Of a DNA stretch of 64,000 nucleotides, positions 46,401 to 57,200 are shown in pieces. The stretch lies in assembly GCA_030674185.1 (NCBI GenBank), contig JAPXFY010000016.1:38794966-38858965 (forward strand), read 5' to 3'. The notes under the pieces are model-generated. The model worked only from the letters and a program-made list of their open reading frames with translations. It did no database searches and was not told the DNA's origin. Position numbers and translations under genes: made by a program. Each line of letters begins with the position of its first letter. Position 1 is the first letter of the stretch. This stretch comes from Monoplex corrugatus (Eukaryota; Mollusca; Gastropoda; Littorinimorpha; Ranellidae).

Positions 46401-48044
46401 GGTTTGATGTTTTGCCAGGACGTAGCCAACACATTGGTTTGATGTTTTGCCAGGACATAGCTTTCACATTGGTTTGATATTTTGCCAGCAACCAACACAC
46501 TGGTTTGATGTTTTGCCAGGAAGTAACCAACACATTGGTTTGATGTTTTGCCAGGATGTAGCTATCACATTTGTTTGATGTTTTGCCTGGAAGTAACCAA
46601 CACATTGGTTTGATGTTTTGCCAGGATGTAGCTATCACATTGGTTTGTTTTGCCTGGATGTAACCAACACATTGGTTTGATGTTTTGCCAGGATGTAACC
46701 AACACATTGGTTTGTTTTGCCAGGATGTAACCAACACATTGGTTTGATGTTTTGCCAGGATGTAACCAACACATTGGTTTGATGTTTTGCCAGGATGTAA
46801 CTAACACATTGGTTTGATGTTTTGCCAGGATGTAACTAACACATTGGTTTGATGTTTTGCCAGGATGTAACTAACACATTGGTTTGATGTTTTGCCAGGA
46901 CGTAACCAACACATTGGTTTGATGTTTTGCCAGGATGTAGCTATCACATTGGTTTGATGTTTTGCCTGGAAGTAACCAACACATTGGTTTGATGTTTTGC
47001 CTGGAAGTAACCAACACATTGGTTTGGTGTTTTGCCAGGATGTAGCTATCACATTGGTTTGATGTTTTGCCTGGAAGTAACCAACACATTGGTTTGGTGT
47101 TTTGCCTGGAAGTAACCAACACATTGGTTTGGTGTTTTGCCTGGAAGTAACCAACACATTGGTTTGATGTTTTGCCTGGAAGTAACCAACACATTGGTTT
47201 GATGTTTTGCCTGGAAGTAACCAACACATTGGTTTGGTGTTTTGCATGGAAGTAACCAACACATTGGTTTGATGTTTTGCCTGGAAGTAACCAACACATT
47301 GGTTTGATGTTTTGCCTGGAAGTAACCAACACATTGGTTTGATGTTTTGCCTGGAAGTAACCAACACATTGGTTTGGTGTTTTGCCAGGATGTAGCTATC
47401 ACATTGGTTTGATGTTTTGCCTGGAAGTAACCAACACATTGGTTTGGTGTTTTGCCAGGATGTAGCTATCACATTGGTTTGATGTTTTGCCTGGAAGTAA
47501 CCAACACATTGGTTTGGTGTTTTGCCAGGATGTAGCTATCACATTGGTTTGATGTTTTGCCTGGAAGTAACCAACACATTGGTTTGGTGTTTTGCCAAGA
47601 CGTAACTACCATATTGGTTTGATGTTTTGCCAGACGTAACTAATGCATTGGTTTGATGTTTTGCCAGGAAGTGATCAACACATTGGTTTGATATTTTTCC
47701 AGGACGTAAATACCACATTGGTTTGACGTTTTGCCAGGACATAGCTAACACATTGGTTTGACTTTATGCCAGGACGTAACTAGCACGTTGGTTTGATGTT
47801 TTGCCAGAACGTAACCAGCACACTGGTTTGATGTTTAGCCAGGACATAGCAAACACACTGGTTTGATATTTTGCCAAAACTTAAGTAGCATATTGGTTAG
47901 ATCTTTTGCCAGGACGTAGCTACACATTGGTTTGATCTTTAGCCAGGACGTAGCTAATACATGTGTTTGATGATGTTTGAAAAATACGTAACTTACACTG
48001 TTTGGTGTTTTGCCAGGGCCACAGACACCACTATCATTGGTTGA
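30161..48044 (+). CDS. Secreted C-type lectin gene, five exons
   Basis: Exons 30161-30221, 36526-36614, 39453-39543, 42029-42239 and 48017-48044 join in frame (phases 1, 0, 1, 2) to give 159 aa. Residues 1 to about 19 form a signal peptide (MSLQFLLVVCIGLLVQ), so the protein should be secreted. The rest is one long-form CTLD: two Cys of the N-terminal hairpin (ECRHGWAQHGNSCYF), NWEMAKVVCDAL, WIGL, WNSNQEPPQYTNW, EDCGEI, GHWNDAPC and AAFCEST. All six cysteines expected for three disulphides are present. The WND part of calcium site 2 is kept, whereas the EPN/QPD position reads NPS, so sugar specificity cannot be predicted. Invertebrate members often act in immunity or adhesion; the role here is inferred. 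If intron 4 is retained the frame stops at TGA 42241-42243, giving 151 aa. Confidence 0.85.
30193..32400. repeat. 46-bp tandem array derived from the lectin exon 1 donor (block A)
   Basis: Units of 44-47 bp: 'ggactacttgtacaacg', 'taatatatacaag', 'gtagggcattgtatt'. The first unit is the exon 1 end with its GT donor (30193-30238), and each further unit repeats CAAG|GTAGGG. About 43 units, interrupted by a foldback-family fragment at 31715-31955. Between about 31200 and 31680 two unit types alternate as a dimer ('gggactattt' and 'gtcactactt'). Confidence 0.95.
31715..31955 (+). mobile_element. Foldback-family element, single arm
   Basis: Contains 'cacgttcaagtaaacagg', 'gagcaaattttcgtctaac', 'ggaggaaaagactaaaac' and 'catccagtgg', colinear with one arm plus spacer of 23740-24062. 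It interrupts the 46-bp array. Confidence 0.7.
32395..32560 (+). mobile_element. Foldback-family fragment at the array end
   Basis: Has 'gcgttcaagcaaacagg', 'gagcaaattttcggccaact' and 'ggcctttgtcat'. It lies between the 46-bp array and the shared sequence starting at 32560. Block B lacks it. Confidence 0.65.
32560..33040 (-). mobile_element. tRNA-derived SINE-like repeat (block A copy)
   Basis: The reverse complement of about 32985-33035 resembles a tRNA promoter (GTGGTGAAGTGGTAAGCG, then a B-box-like GGGTTCAAAC). The body runs to about 32560. The same sequence is at 63455-63935 in block B, so it predates the duplication. Confidence 0.55.
33148..34489 (+). mobile_element. RTE-like non-LTR retrotransposon, family A, copy 2
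   Basis: A long frame (to 33706) has TRNRIKSQIAEEQSGF, DYTNAFDRVRHEEL and RGVRQGCVLSSDLFSLYS, then a frameshift before YADDTVLIAENERD. The basic tail with RRPWRIPWTAKKTNE follows, ending in (GAT)n at about 34473-34488. It lies in lectin intron 1, sense to the gene. Confidence 0.88.
34510..34675 (-). mobile_element. tRNA-derived SINE head
   Basis: The reverse complement near 34605-34665 reads 'ttggttaagacactgaac' and 'aaggtctgggtttgaat', with A-box- and B-box-like spacing. A (CACCATCAGCAACAA)n-type tract follows to the right. Confidence 0.5.
34690..35030. repeat. CAC/CAT/CAA-rich compound microsatellite
   Basis: Irregular repeats of 'caccatcaccaccaccat' and 'agcaacaacaacatatgc', with a GAT-rich end. 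Gives artefactual His/Thr-rich frames. Confidence 0.8.
35125..36232 (-). mobile_element. RTE-like non-LTR retrotransposon, family B, copy 1
   Basis: Minus-strand frames encode part of the RT (35863-36135: FFNIHRGVRHGCIFSPYLFNIY) and the basic tail (35133-35498: RRLKYIGHVSRSKNTD, GRPPVSYIENITNISGL). A (TC)n/T-rich tract at 35660-35750 interrupts it. Related to the plus-strand copy at 43208-44052, distinct from family A. It lies in lectin intron 1. Confidence 0.8.
36526..36614 (+). CDS. Lectin exon 2: start of the CTLD
   Basis: Acceptor TTCTCTGAAAG|CG; the exon 1 base G plus CG gives Ala, then TSECRHGWAQHGNSCYF and NWEMAK before donor AAG|GTAGAT. It has the Cys pair of the long-form CTLD hairpin. 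An in-frame ATG at 36507 exists, but would give no signal peptide. Confidence 0.85.
36640..37055. repeat. (GT)n and (TC)n/(TCTG)n microsatellites
   Basis: GT-rich run 36640-36720, TC-rich 36720-36857, and a second TCTG/TC block 36935-37045. Lectin intron 2. Confidence 0.9.
37250..37665. repeat. About 57-bp minisatellite in lectin intron 2
   Basis: About seven units with 'gatcatagacatggatagg', 'gagacaggcaactagctctg' and 'tcacactcagtgacat'. Units diverge by substitutions and small indels. Confidence 0.8.
37790..37990 (+). mobile_element. SINE-like repeat, family 1, copy d
   Basis: Matches 118-320: 'ggtggtgtcag', 'ccatttcaagacctt', 'aatagttgctggcagattt', 'gaacaaactgcaa'. Lies in lectin intron 2. 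Confidence 0.55.
38068..39442 (+). mobile_element. RTE-like non-LTR retrotransposon, family A, copy 4
   Basis: Frame 38162-38530 encodes SQIAEEQCGFVEGKGT, DYTNAFDRVRHEEL and RGVRQGCVLSPDLFSL. After a stop come RYACDTVLIAEND (the catalytic YADD box mutated to YACD) and the basic tail MWFLRRMLRIPWT-like. An (AAC)n-rich insert lies at 38740-38795. The (GAT)n tail ends about ten bases before lectin exon 3. Confidence 0.9.
39453..39543 (+). CDS. Lectin exon 3: CTLD middle
   Basis: Acceptor AATATTGCAG|GTG, donor CACG|GTCAGG. Encodes VVCDALDSHMVMIEDQTEN and FLADLLTSEH, the helix 2 region of a CTLD with its conserved Cys. Phase 0 in, phase 1 out. The rival donor CAG|GTTTTT ten bases on would break the frame with exon 4. 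Confidence 0.85.
39560..40420. other. Unassigned part of lectin intron 3
   Basis: A GTT/GGT-rich tract (39548-39610), then GC-richer sequence without a recognised exon or repeat family. Short open frames on both strands overlap and show no motif. Confidence 0.4.
40420..41055. repeat. Trinucleotide compound microsatellite, about 630 bp
   Basis: Runs of GTA, GAT, AAT, ACT, GCT and GAC trinucleotides switch many times. It yields Ile/Met-, Leu- and His/Tyr-rich artefactual frames. Lectin intron 3. Confidence 0.95.
41389..41792. repeat. (AC)n microsatellite, interrupted
   Basis: About 400 bp of AC repeats broken by extra A, T or C bases ('acacttaacac', 'caccacac'). Lectin intron 3. Confidence 0.95.
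42029..42239 (+). CDS. Lectin exon 4: CTLD carboxyl half
   Basis: Acceptor GTGTTTCAG|TG. Encodes VERAWIGLQD, FVWNSNQEPPQYTNWDTDN, EDCGEIIDDGHWNDAPC and RAAFCEST. The donor AC|GTGAGCAAG overlaps an in-frame ACG TGA, so unspliced transcripts end at 42243. WND and the four core cysteines of the domain are present; the EPN position is NPS. Confidence 0.93.
42310..43205. repeat. 30-bp minisatellite in lectin intron 4
   Basis: About 29 units of 'gtgggtaatatatagcc', 'ctagtttccagct'. Units carry frequent C/T and A/G changes. The open frames on both strands (up to 133 codons) arise because the 30-bp period keeps frame. Confidence 0.95.
43208..44052 (+). mobile_element. RTE-like non-LTR retrotransposon, family B, copy 2
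   Basis: Starts within the RT thumb (NAKKTKVLHIKGKD) and continues, after an AAAAC-rich insert at 43410-43530, to IYGCEAWTLRKTDC, EIWFYRRPLRV, RRLKYIGHVSHNKNTD and GRPPISYIENITNICGL, ending near 44052. Same family as 35125-36232. It is placed between two minisatellites in lectin intron 4. Confidence 0.85.
44070..48016. repeat. 35-bp tandem array derived from the lectin exon 5 acceptor
   Basis: About 110 units: 'ggtttgatgttttgccag', 'gacgtaactaacacatt'. Each has a pyrimidine-rich stretch ending in CCAG, a splice-acceptor look-alike. The last unit is the real acceptor 'tttggtgttttgccag' at 48016. Local dimers and trimers occur, for example 46900-47600 (CCTGGAAGTAACC alternating with CCAGGATGTAGC). 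All minus-strand frames are open, giving a spurious 223-codon frame. Confidence 0.95.
48017..48044 (+). CDS. Lectin exon 5: terminal exon (coding part)
   Basis: After acceptor TTTTGCCAG, G completes the codon left open by exon 4 (AC+G), then ATDTTIIG and TGA at 48042-48044. The unique stretch 48017-48085 is the only non-repetitive sequence between two 4-kb arrays, and the phase fits. Evidence is positional; no homology is available for eight residues. Confidence 0.55.
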
Positions 48045-48140
48045 CCGGCTACTGACGTCCATTTGTCTCTGTGAGGGTACATTATTGATGTCCTATAACC
48101 ACGACCGTTATTACCCTGTTTGTTACATCTCTGATGTTCA

Positions 48141-48146
48141 AATAAA
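48141..48146 (+). promoter_or_regulatory. Candidate poly(A) signal of the lectin gene
   Basis: First AATAAA downstream of the stop at 48044. The surrounding 44 bp are repeated dozens of times downstream, so several cleavage sites are possible. Confidence 0.5.
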
Positions 48147-49460
48147 CACGACCATTACCCTGTTTGTTACATCACTGGTGTTTAAATAAACACGAACATT
48201 ACCCTGTTTGTTACATCACTAGTGTTGAAATAAACACGAACATTACCCTGTTTGTTACATCACTGGTGTTCAATTAAACAGGACCCTTACTGTTGATTAT
48301 TATTTGTATGCAAGCAACACACCATTACCCAGTTTGTCACATCAGTCGTGTTCAGATAGACATGACCCTTACCCTGGTTGTTACATCACTGATGTTTAGA
48401 TAAACAACAAACATTACCCTGTGACATCAGTCATGTATAAATGAAGACAAATCTTACCCTGTGACATCACTGGTGTTCAGATAAACACAACCTTACCCTG
48501 TGACATCACTGGTGTTCAGATAAACACAAACCTTACCCTGTGACATCACTGGTGTTCAGATAAACACAAACCTTACCCTGTGACATCACTGGTGTTCAGA
48601 TAAACACAAACCTTTACCCTGTGACATCACTGGTGTTCAGGTAAACACAAACGTTACCCTGTGACGTCACTGGTGTTCACATAAAAACGAACATTACCCT
48701 GTGACATCACTGGTGTTCAAATAAACACGAACCTTACCCTGTGACATCACTGGTGTTCAAATAAACACGAACCTTACCCTGTAACATCACTGGATGTTCA
48801 AATAAACACGAACCTTATTCTGTGACATCACTGATATTTCAATAAACACGAACGTTGCCCTGTTTGTTGCGTCACTTGTTTTCAAGTAAACACGAACGTT
48901 GCCCTGTTACATCACCGTTTTTCAAATAAACATGAACATTACCCTGTTCGTTACATCACTGGTGTTTGAATAAACACGAACCTTACCCTGTTTGTTACAT
49001 CACTGGTGTTTAAATAAACACAAATCTTACCTTGTGACTTCACTGATGTTTAAATAAACACTAACATTACCCTGTTTGTTACATCACTGGTGTTTAAATA
49101 AACACAAACCTTACCTTGTGACTTCACTGATGTTTAAATAACACTAACATTACCCTGTTTGTTACATCACTGATGTTTAAATAACACTAACATTACCCTG
49201 TTTGTTTCATCACCGGTGTTGAAATAAACACGAACATTACCTTGTTTGTTACATCACTGGTGTTCAAATAACCATGAACATTATCCTATTTGTTACATCA
49301 CTGATGTTTAAATAAACACCAACATAATCCTGATTGTTACATCACTGGTGTTGAAATAAACACTAACATTACTTGTCTGTTACATCACTGGTATTCAAAT
49401 AACCATGAACATTATCCTATTTGTTACATCACTGGTGTTGAAATAAACACGACCATTACC

Positions 49461-50611
49461 CTTTTTTTGATTGATTTGGTTCAGTTTTTACGTCGGCATC
49501 CACTTCAGGTGATATGGCCGACGGGGATAACCATCTCAGGGAAGTTGGGGAAGGGGGACCTATCTAATCCTATACTGACACCACCAGAACAACAATGATG
49601 TTAATATGGCAAGGAGGAGTTTGTGGTGTACTCTACAACAGGTAGATGAATTGGGGATTGTTTCTTCACTTTGAAGTGACGCACACAACAAGGAAGGAGA
49701 GTCACGAGAAGAAATGCACTAACCACACTAGACATGAGTAGTCCATACATACATTGATAACTACAAAGCCTTTATTCAATTAAGCAAAAGCGTAATTCAC
49801 CATTCGTGACTGCCATGAATCCTAATAGTCCTAAAACCCTAAGATGCACTACGAATCTTCACTAGCTTACATGCTACTAGAACGTGAACACTTCCATATG
49901 TCCTATTCCATTCCCTCTCTCTTTGCTTCTTGAAAATAAAACATACTAGTCTACCTACTTCTATCCCTACCCTAACGAAAGTATAAAATGAAACGTGGGC
50001 CACATACCTCTAAGATAGGTTGGAAGCTGAGACTTCTGTCGCTCACTGGCTCAATGGCTCACTGGGTGCCGACTCAGTGCTGACTCTCCAACTAGTGATT
50101 CCTAACGACTGACTGCTAACCTATATACAGTGCGATTCCATTTACCGATCTTTGTCTCTGCTACAAACATTCCCAGTTGCCCTCCAGCTGTCGATATCAA
50201 TAAAACTGGGCATTGCAACTTTGGGGAACCTGGCGATCCTGGCATAGCTGCCATGGTCGTCATTCAACATTCCTGTAATTTGCTTGGGCACTGGTATTTG
50301 CTGAGAATGTTGGTATTCTAGGTTATCTACCCTTTGTGCCCATTAAAATTGGACAAGAACCATGTGAGCGTTAGACCACGTTTGAGTGGAAATTGTTGAG
50401 TGACCAATTGAATTATGGATGGCGTAATCTCCAGCACACCAACCTTATTTACCCGTCTACCAAGTCGGTATGAATACTTCTTCTCCCTGGAGGGGGCCCC
50501 TGTGATATTAAGATGGGACAGTGAGAAGGCCAGTTTTAATGTAGCGCACCCCAGGATTCGAACTCACAACCATTAGCATGTGAATCTGACGCTCAAACCA
50601 GCTGAGTTACT
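49461..50611 (-). mobile_element. Composite insertion with a tRNA-derived SINE head
   Basis: Interrupts the 42-bp array. The right end, reversed (about 50545-50611), is a tRNA-like head: 'actcagctggtttgagcg' then GAGTTCGAATCC. The left end is a T run (49463-49470), a poly(A) tail on the minus strand, beside 'acgtcggcatccacttcagg'. At 1.15 kb it is long for a SINE, so the middle may be another element. No protein is recognised. Confidence 0.6.
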
Positions 50612-52086
50612 GGTGTCGAAATAAATACGACCATTAATTTGTTTGTTACATCACTGGTGTTTAAATAAACACGACCATTACCCTGTTTGTTACATCACTG
50701 GTGTTTAAATAAACACGACCATTACCCTGTTTGTTACATCACTATTGTTGAAACAAACACGAACATTACCCTGTTTGTTACATCACTATTGTTGAAACAA
50801 ACACGAACATTACGAGTACTCTGTTACATCACTGGTGTTAAAATAAACACGACCATTACCCTGTTTGTTACATCACTGATGTTTAAATAAACACGACCAT
50901 TACCCTGTTTGTTACATCAATGGTGTTAAATAAACACGAACATTACCCTGTTTGTTACATCATGGTGTTAAAGTAAACACGACCATTACCCTGTTTGTAA
51001 CATCGCTGGTGTTAAAATAAACCCGAACATTACCCTGTTCGTTACATCACTGGTGTTTAAATAAACACGACCATTACCCTGTTGTTACATCACTGGTGTT
51101 TGCATAAACACGACATTACCCTGTTTGTTACATCACATTGCCCTGTTTGTTGCATCACTGACACTCAAATAAACACGAACATTGCCCTGTTTGTTATATC
51201 ACTGACAGTCACAATAAACACGATTACCCTTGTTTCAAAGTAAAACACGATACCTGTTTATATCACTGACAGTCACAATAAACACGATTACCCTGTTTGT
51301 TATATCACTGACAGTCAAATAAACACGATTACCCTGTTTGTTATATCACTGACAGTCACAATAAACACGATTACCCTGTTTGTTATATCACTGACAGTCA
51401 AAATAAACACGATTACCCTGTTTGTTATATCACTGACAGTCAAAATAAACACGATTACCCTGTTTGTTTGGTCACTGACAGTCACAATAAACACGATTAC
51501 CCTGTTTGTTATATCACTGACAGTCAAAATAAACACGATTACCCTGTTTGTTGATCACTACAGTCACAATAAACACGATTACCCTGTTTGTTATATCACT
51601 GACAGTCAAAATAAACACGATTACCCTGTTTGTTATATCACTGACAGTCACAATAAACACGATTACCCTGTTTGTTATATCACTGACAGTCAAAATAAAC
51701 ACGATTACCCTGTTTGTTGCATCACTGACAGTCACAATAAACACGATTACCCTGTTTGTTATATCACTGACAGTCAAAATAAACACGATTACCCTGTTTG
51801 TTGCATCACTGACACTCAAATAAACACGAACCTTATCCTATTTGTTGCATCACTGACATTCAAATAAACACGAACATTGCCCTGTTTGTTATATCACTGA
51901 CAGTCAAAATAAACACGATTACCCTGTTTGTTGCGTCACTGAGAGTCAAATAAGCACGAACATTATCCTGTTTGTTGCATCACTGAGAGTCAAATAAGCA
52001 CAAACAATCTGTTACATCACTGACAGTCAATTAAGCACGAACATTAACCTGTTTGTTGCATCACTGGTGTTTAAATGAATACGAAC

Positions 52087-52123
52087 AAAGAAGAAGAAGA
52101 AGAAGAAGAAGAAGAAGAAGAAG

Positions 52124-52155
<32 letters not shown>

Positions 52156-52172
52156 GAAGAAGAAGTAGAAGA
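52087..52172. repeat. (GAA)n microsatellite
   Basis: About 80 bp of GAA/AGA with two GTAGAA interruptions, followed by (GT)n and (GTGC)n to 52236. It begins inside a last unit of the 42-bp array. Confidence 0.95.
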
Positions 52173-52519
52173 AAAAGAATGTGTGTGTGTGTGTGTTGTG
52201 GTGCGTGCGTGCGTGCGTGCGTGCGTGCGTGTGTGTTCCCGCGTTGATGAAAAAAAACAAAAGTCATGAGAGCATATTTTCTCAGAGCTCGATTAAAGCA
52301 ATCTGATGTACTTACTGACACGAACAGGGAGACAACTCTTCTGTCTTGCTTCCTAGCACGCAGTCAGAGTTATTCCCCTGGAATAACAAATCTACATGTA
52401 CGTTGACATACCTGTCCTCCGTGAACGTCATTGATGTACGCACAGTGTTGTTAGTTGTTGGCTGTTTGTGCTGTTTGCTGTACAATATTCACAACAGGTT
52501 TTAACTGCATTATTTCATC

Positions 52520-52579
52520 ACACACACACACGTGCACGCGCGCGCATGCACGCTCGCACGCACACATGCACACACACAC

Positions 52580-52662
<83 letters not shown>
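52520..52662. repeat. (AC)n microsatellite
   Basis: AC run preceded by a GCGCGC/ACGC-rich part. Confidence 0.95.
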
Positions 52663-52663
<1 letters not shown>

Positions 52664-52669
52664 CGTTGG

Positions 52670-54200
52670 GACACAACACAAAAACACACCACACCACAGA
52701 GCGAGAGAGAACTCAGAACTCAGAAAATGTTTATTGTACATCGGCCTTAGGTCAAAATACATGCATGGGGAAGGGGAGGGGAGGGGTTCGGGTTTTCTTA
52801 TGCATCCATACAAGTTCTACTATCGAACTGCAGTGAACTCTGTCACATTGTCCCCTTCTATCGTTTACCGTCACATAAGCTGGGATGCATTCATCTTTGC
52901 ATCTACAGTAGTCATTTCATTTGTATTCTAATCCATATTCCTTAACTGGCCAGCTGAAAATATTTGTCATTAACTGCATGTATAACATTCATCCAACTGT
53001 CAATTTTACAACAATTGGCTGTCAGACAAACAAATCATTGAATTAGTACACAGATCTGTCGTTTCTTGTATCCTTCAGTGATCATACAGTTGATCAATAC
53101 ATTCAACCACAGCTACTTAACATAAACAATCAACCAATCGATCGATCAATCAACCAACCAATCAATCAACTAACCAATCAATAAACCAATCAATCAACTA
53201 ATTCACCAAATGATCAATCAAATAATCAGCGATTCAGCCCGTGGATCAACCAACTAATCAACCTTCAATTGACTGGGTCAGATGCATCATCCAACTGTAC
53301 AATCGATATCGATTCAGTAACAATCACCCAATCACTCATTCAATCAATCAATCAATCGATCAACCATTTAACCAGTTAATCAGTCAACGAGTGACTTAAT
53401 CAACCAGACAGCCTTGAATTTAACTGAGTCCGACATATCAATTCTGAGATCACTATGTCAAATAACGCTAATCAATCATCCATACATTCAATAATTCAAT
53501 CACTGATCGATCAATAGCTAAATCCATCAATCTGTCAGTGAGCAACCCATCAATTAACAAATAAGATAATCATTCCGTTGTCAGCTAATCATGCGTTCAA
53601 TTTATCAATTCATTCATCAGTGTATCTAAACCAATCAATGGAATCAATGTACAATGAAATAAACCCTCAAACATATTACGTAAGAGCAATTCGTCCCTAA
53701 AACAGTCAGTTAATTGGCAAAAACAGACATTCATAATGCCAATCAGTTAATCAGACCAATCGCAGATCAGTCACTCATTTACCCAAACAATTGACGTTGA
53801 GACAATACCAAATGATTATTCAATGCATAGTTAGCATTTGATGCATCTTTTAGTTCAGAGATAACTCTGAACTCAATCTTCGGCAGTCAGCAATAGTTCA
53901 GGCCATAGACTGAATTGAAGGTTATGTATGCACACACACACAATATATATATATAACACAAACATATTCACTCATACATACACGCACACATAGACATACT
54001 GATGTATACACACACATACACAATGTAGATACTACCACCTGTGTATGCATATATGTACACCAACGTCAATGTTTATACAGAGACACATGCGCGCATGTGT
54101 ATCTATATGTGCACCCCCCTTCATATTCAAATAAACATTTGTTTATCTTACAATTGTAATAAAGTATTGTCTGCAATTCTAGTGCTAGTATCTGACATAA
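52670..54200. other. Gene-poor low-complexity stretch
   Basis: No exon was recognised. The part 53080-53650 consists of degenerate 'caatcaatcaac'-type repeats; 53930-54090 has short (AC)n and (AT)n pieces. Confidence 0.6.
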
Positions 54201-54239
54201 GTATTTAGTTTTCTTCTCCTTTTAACAACTTTTTCTCTC

Positions 54240-57200
54240 TTATTCATAGCGTGGAAAAGTATCTGGACACGCTGTGACTTCGGTGGCTACTTGTTGATCG
54301 GAGCAGTATGCACATAGGCATACTGACTAAATCCTTTAAAAATTTCGCCCTGAGGTCAACGTAAGTGGAACATCTAAATAATAAGTGTTCTTCGTTTTTC
54401 AGATTCTGTCCTGCAAAATGGACATACCTTTTCCTGATCAGATTCACTGTATCTATTTATATTATTGTTTAGTACGTGGTTAAAACGTTAAACCTTATTT
54501 GTGAAAGGGCAACTCTGAAACAGTATAATATAGAGTCAATGTACTTCTCTTTTTCAAAGATAGTCTTAAATGATCTGTAGCTTTCATACCTATCTCTGTC
54601 ACTGAGTGACCCAGACCATTCTTGAATATATAAATCTACAAGTCTCTGTTTAAATACACGCAAAAAGGCTTTTACATCACCAACACCTTGTTGCAGACAC
54701 ACGGTATTAAATCCAGTTTCACACAAAATTTCCCTTATTTTTGAAGCCCAGCATTCTTTCCCAGCCCTGTCAAGTTCCACTAACATTTGGTAAGCCTTAT
54801 AAGGTAACCTGTTTGGATTCATTTCAAGTAATTTAAACCAAAATCTAAGACAGGTAATTGAGGAGTTGACATAAAGAGGAAACCTTCCCAAATCCCCGTA
54901 TTCCATCCTGTTAGGTGTCCTGACTGGAACACCTAACAGTCTTTTGCACGATGCCAAATGTACTTTCTCTATATGCTCGAATCTATTAAGTCCCCATATC
55001 TCAGAAGAATACAACAAAATAGGTTAAATTTTTGCATCAAACAACTTGAAGAAAGTTTCTATAGTCATGTCTTTATATTTTTGAAAAGTCCTATTTAATA
55101 GCAAAGTTGCTATTCTACCTTTTGTCACCAAATGTTATGTGCTGGCCTTGGTGCTAATTATTGTCGTGAAATTGAAACCCAGATAACAATATTTATTAAC
55201 TACTTCCAATTTAGTCCCTTTGTAAAACCATTGTTCATGACGTCCTAAGAAGCCCCCTCTTCTGAAAACCATAACTTTAGTTTTTTCAAGATTAACTTGC
55301 AGATTCATACTAGCACAGTATGTCTGCAATACTCTTAACTGATTTTGAAAACCATTTGGTGTTGTTGACAGAAGAGCTACATGATCTGCAAAAAGGAGAA
55401 TGGATATTTCCATTAAACCTGGCATCAACTGGATGCCATGTCGCCCTTTATCATCCTTACAATTAGCTTATTGATTTATTAATACCGAAAATAAAGTAGG
55501 GCTTAAGACACATCCTTGTCTCACGCCTATGGGGTTATTGAATATTTCAGATAATTCCCAGTTTGCCCGAATATATGAGCATAATGATTCATACATTGCT
55601 TTTAGCGAAGCTAAAAACTTCCCTTTCACTCCTTGATTTTGAATACACTTTAAGAGTGTGTCATGCTGAACCGAACCAAAGGCTTTCTTAAAGTCTACAA
55701 AAGCAACATATAGTTTTCTACCTTTCTTGCACATAGTTTTCTGAACCATAGCGTACAGACTGAAAATTTGATCCACTGTAGAATATTTTTTTCCTAAAAC
55801 CTGCCTGACTTTCTGATATCAAATTATTGTTTTCTAACCAAGTATACAATGTTTTTCAGTATTATTGATGTGTAGCATTTTGATACAATGTCGTTATTAA
55901 CGACACACCCCTGTAATTGTCCACTTTATCAGCTTTTGACCAATCTTGAGGATAAATTCCTCCGTCGATTATAGTGTTAAACAGCTTCAAAAAAAAATTA
56001 TGGATATCTGTGTTACCATTTTTTAACATCTCAGCTGTAACACCATCTATTCCACTGGCTTTACCTATCCTCAATTTTCTGAACGATTCTCTGACTTCTT
56101 CTATAGTTATCTTAACATTTAATGGATGTTCTGTTGATTCATTTAAATCAGCTACTTCTACAATGCAGCGCTCGTCATTTGTTGATCTGTTATCTTGAAA
56201 TACGTTTTTAAAATGACTGAACCATTCACCAATACTGATATTCTTAGTAAGTTTGCTTTTGGTACCATACTCTATATTTCTTAACTCAGCCCAGAACTGT
56301 GATGAATTTGAAATATTTCTGGCCAAGCATTCTGCTTTTTGTTTGTTAAACTGCTGCTTTTTGGTCTTTAATGATTTTTTTATACTTCTTCCGTGCTTCA
56401 CAATACACAATCCTATTATCCTCATCTTTTGTTTTTCTGTAGTGTTTGAGAGTTTTTCTGCTTTCTGCTTTTGCTTTCTGACATTCACCATCAAACCATT
56501 CAGATCTTTTTCTCTTCTCTTTACATTTCTTACGGTACATACAAGCACCAGCTTCTTTTAGACATTCAACAAATATGGTCAAAGCATTATATACATTAGT
56601 GTCTAGAGTATCCGAAGCCAATGTAAGTCTACCCTGAATGTAATTACTTTGTAATTTGTTTGTATAATCGTCTTTTTTATTTTCTTGCCATATGAACTTT
56701 TGTGTGATGTTATTTTTTGTTACTTTCCCCTCAGCCTTTTTTTCCTGTCTCAAGCTTTCGTTCCACTTTCATTATAACCCGTAAATAATCTGATTTTGTG
56801 AGACTGTCAACATCTAATGTAGCAATTTTAACCGATGAAAACAGATCACATGATACGATGAAATAGCAACTATACTCGACCCTGAAGCTCCAATGTATGT
56901 ATAACTACCATCAAAGTCCGGTTCACACAGACCATTTAAAATGATATAGTCAAACATATTGCATAGCTCGAGCAGTTGGTTTCCAAAAACATTTGTGCGG
57001 CAGTCATGAGACTGTCTCAAAAAGTTACTGTTGACAGAAAGATCAGTTAAGACACTGTCACTGTCACATCCAAATGAAGAGTAACTACCATCAGCTGTTC
57101 TTGCATTTAAATCACCAGTCAACAAGACATAAAAGTCATCGTGCGAAACTTGTAAATCTAACAAACATTGCTCCAATATTTCCATACCAAACCCATCATG

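Larger units (their letters stand above)
48105..52075. repeat. 40-44 bp tandem array carrying poly(A) signals
   Basis: Roughly 65-70 units: 'tcaaataaacacgaac', 'attaccctgtttgttac', 'atcactggtgt'. Most contain AATAAA; the first (48141-48146) is about 100 bp after the lectin stop, so it is the likely source. Subfamilies: a 40-bp form with 'accctgtgacatcac' (48410-48800) and a 42-bp form with 'gttatatcactgacagtca' (51180-51910). It is interrupted by an insertion at 49461-50611. Confidence 0.95.

Noticed and set aside
46801..47472. 223-codon open frame on the minus strand with a WQNIKPMCWL-type repeat
   Set aside because: It is the 35-bp array read through. As 35 is not a multiple of three and all frames lack stops, a 35-residue pseudo-repeat appears. 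Orientation and variation give no sign of selection.
52053..52260. Poly-Glu/Arg frame with a basic end
   Set aside because: It is a (GAA)n microsatellite next to (GT)n.
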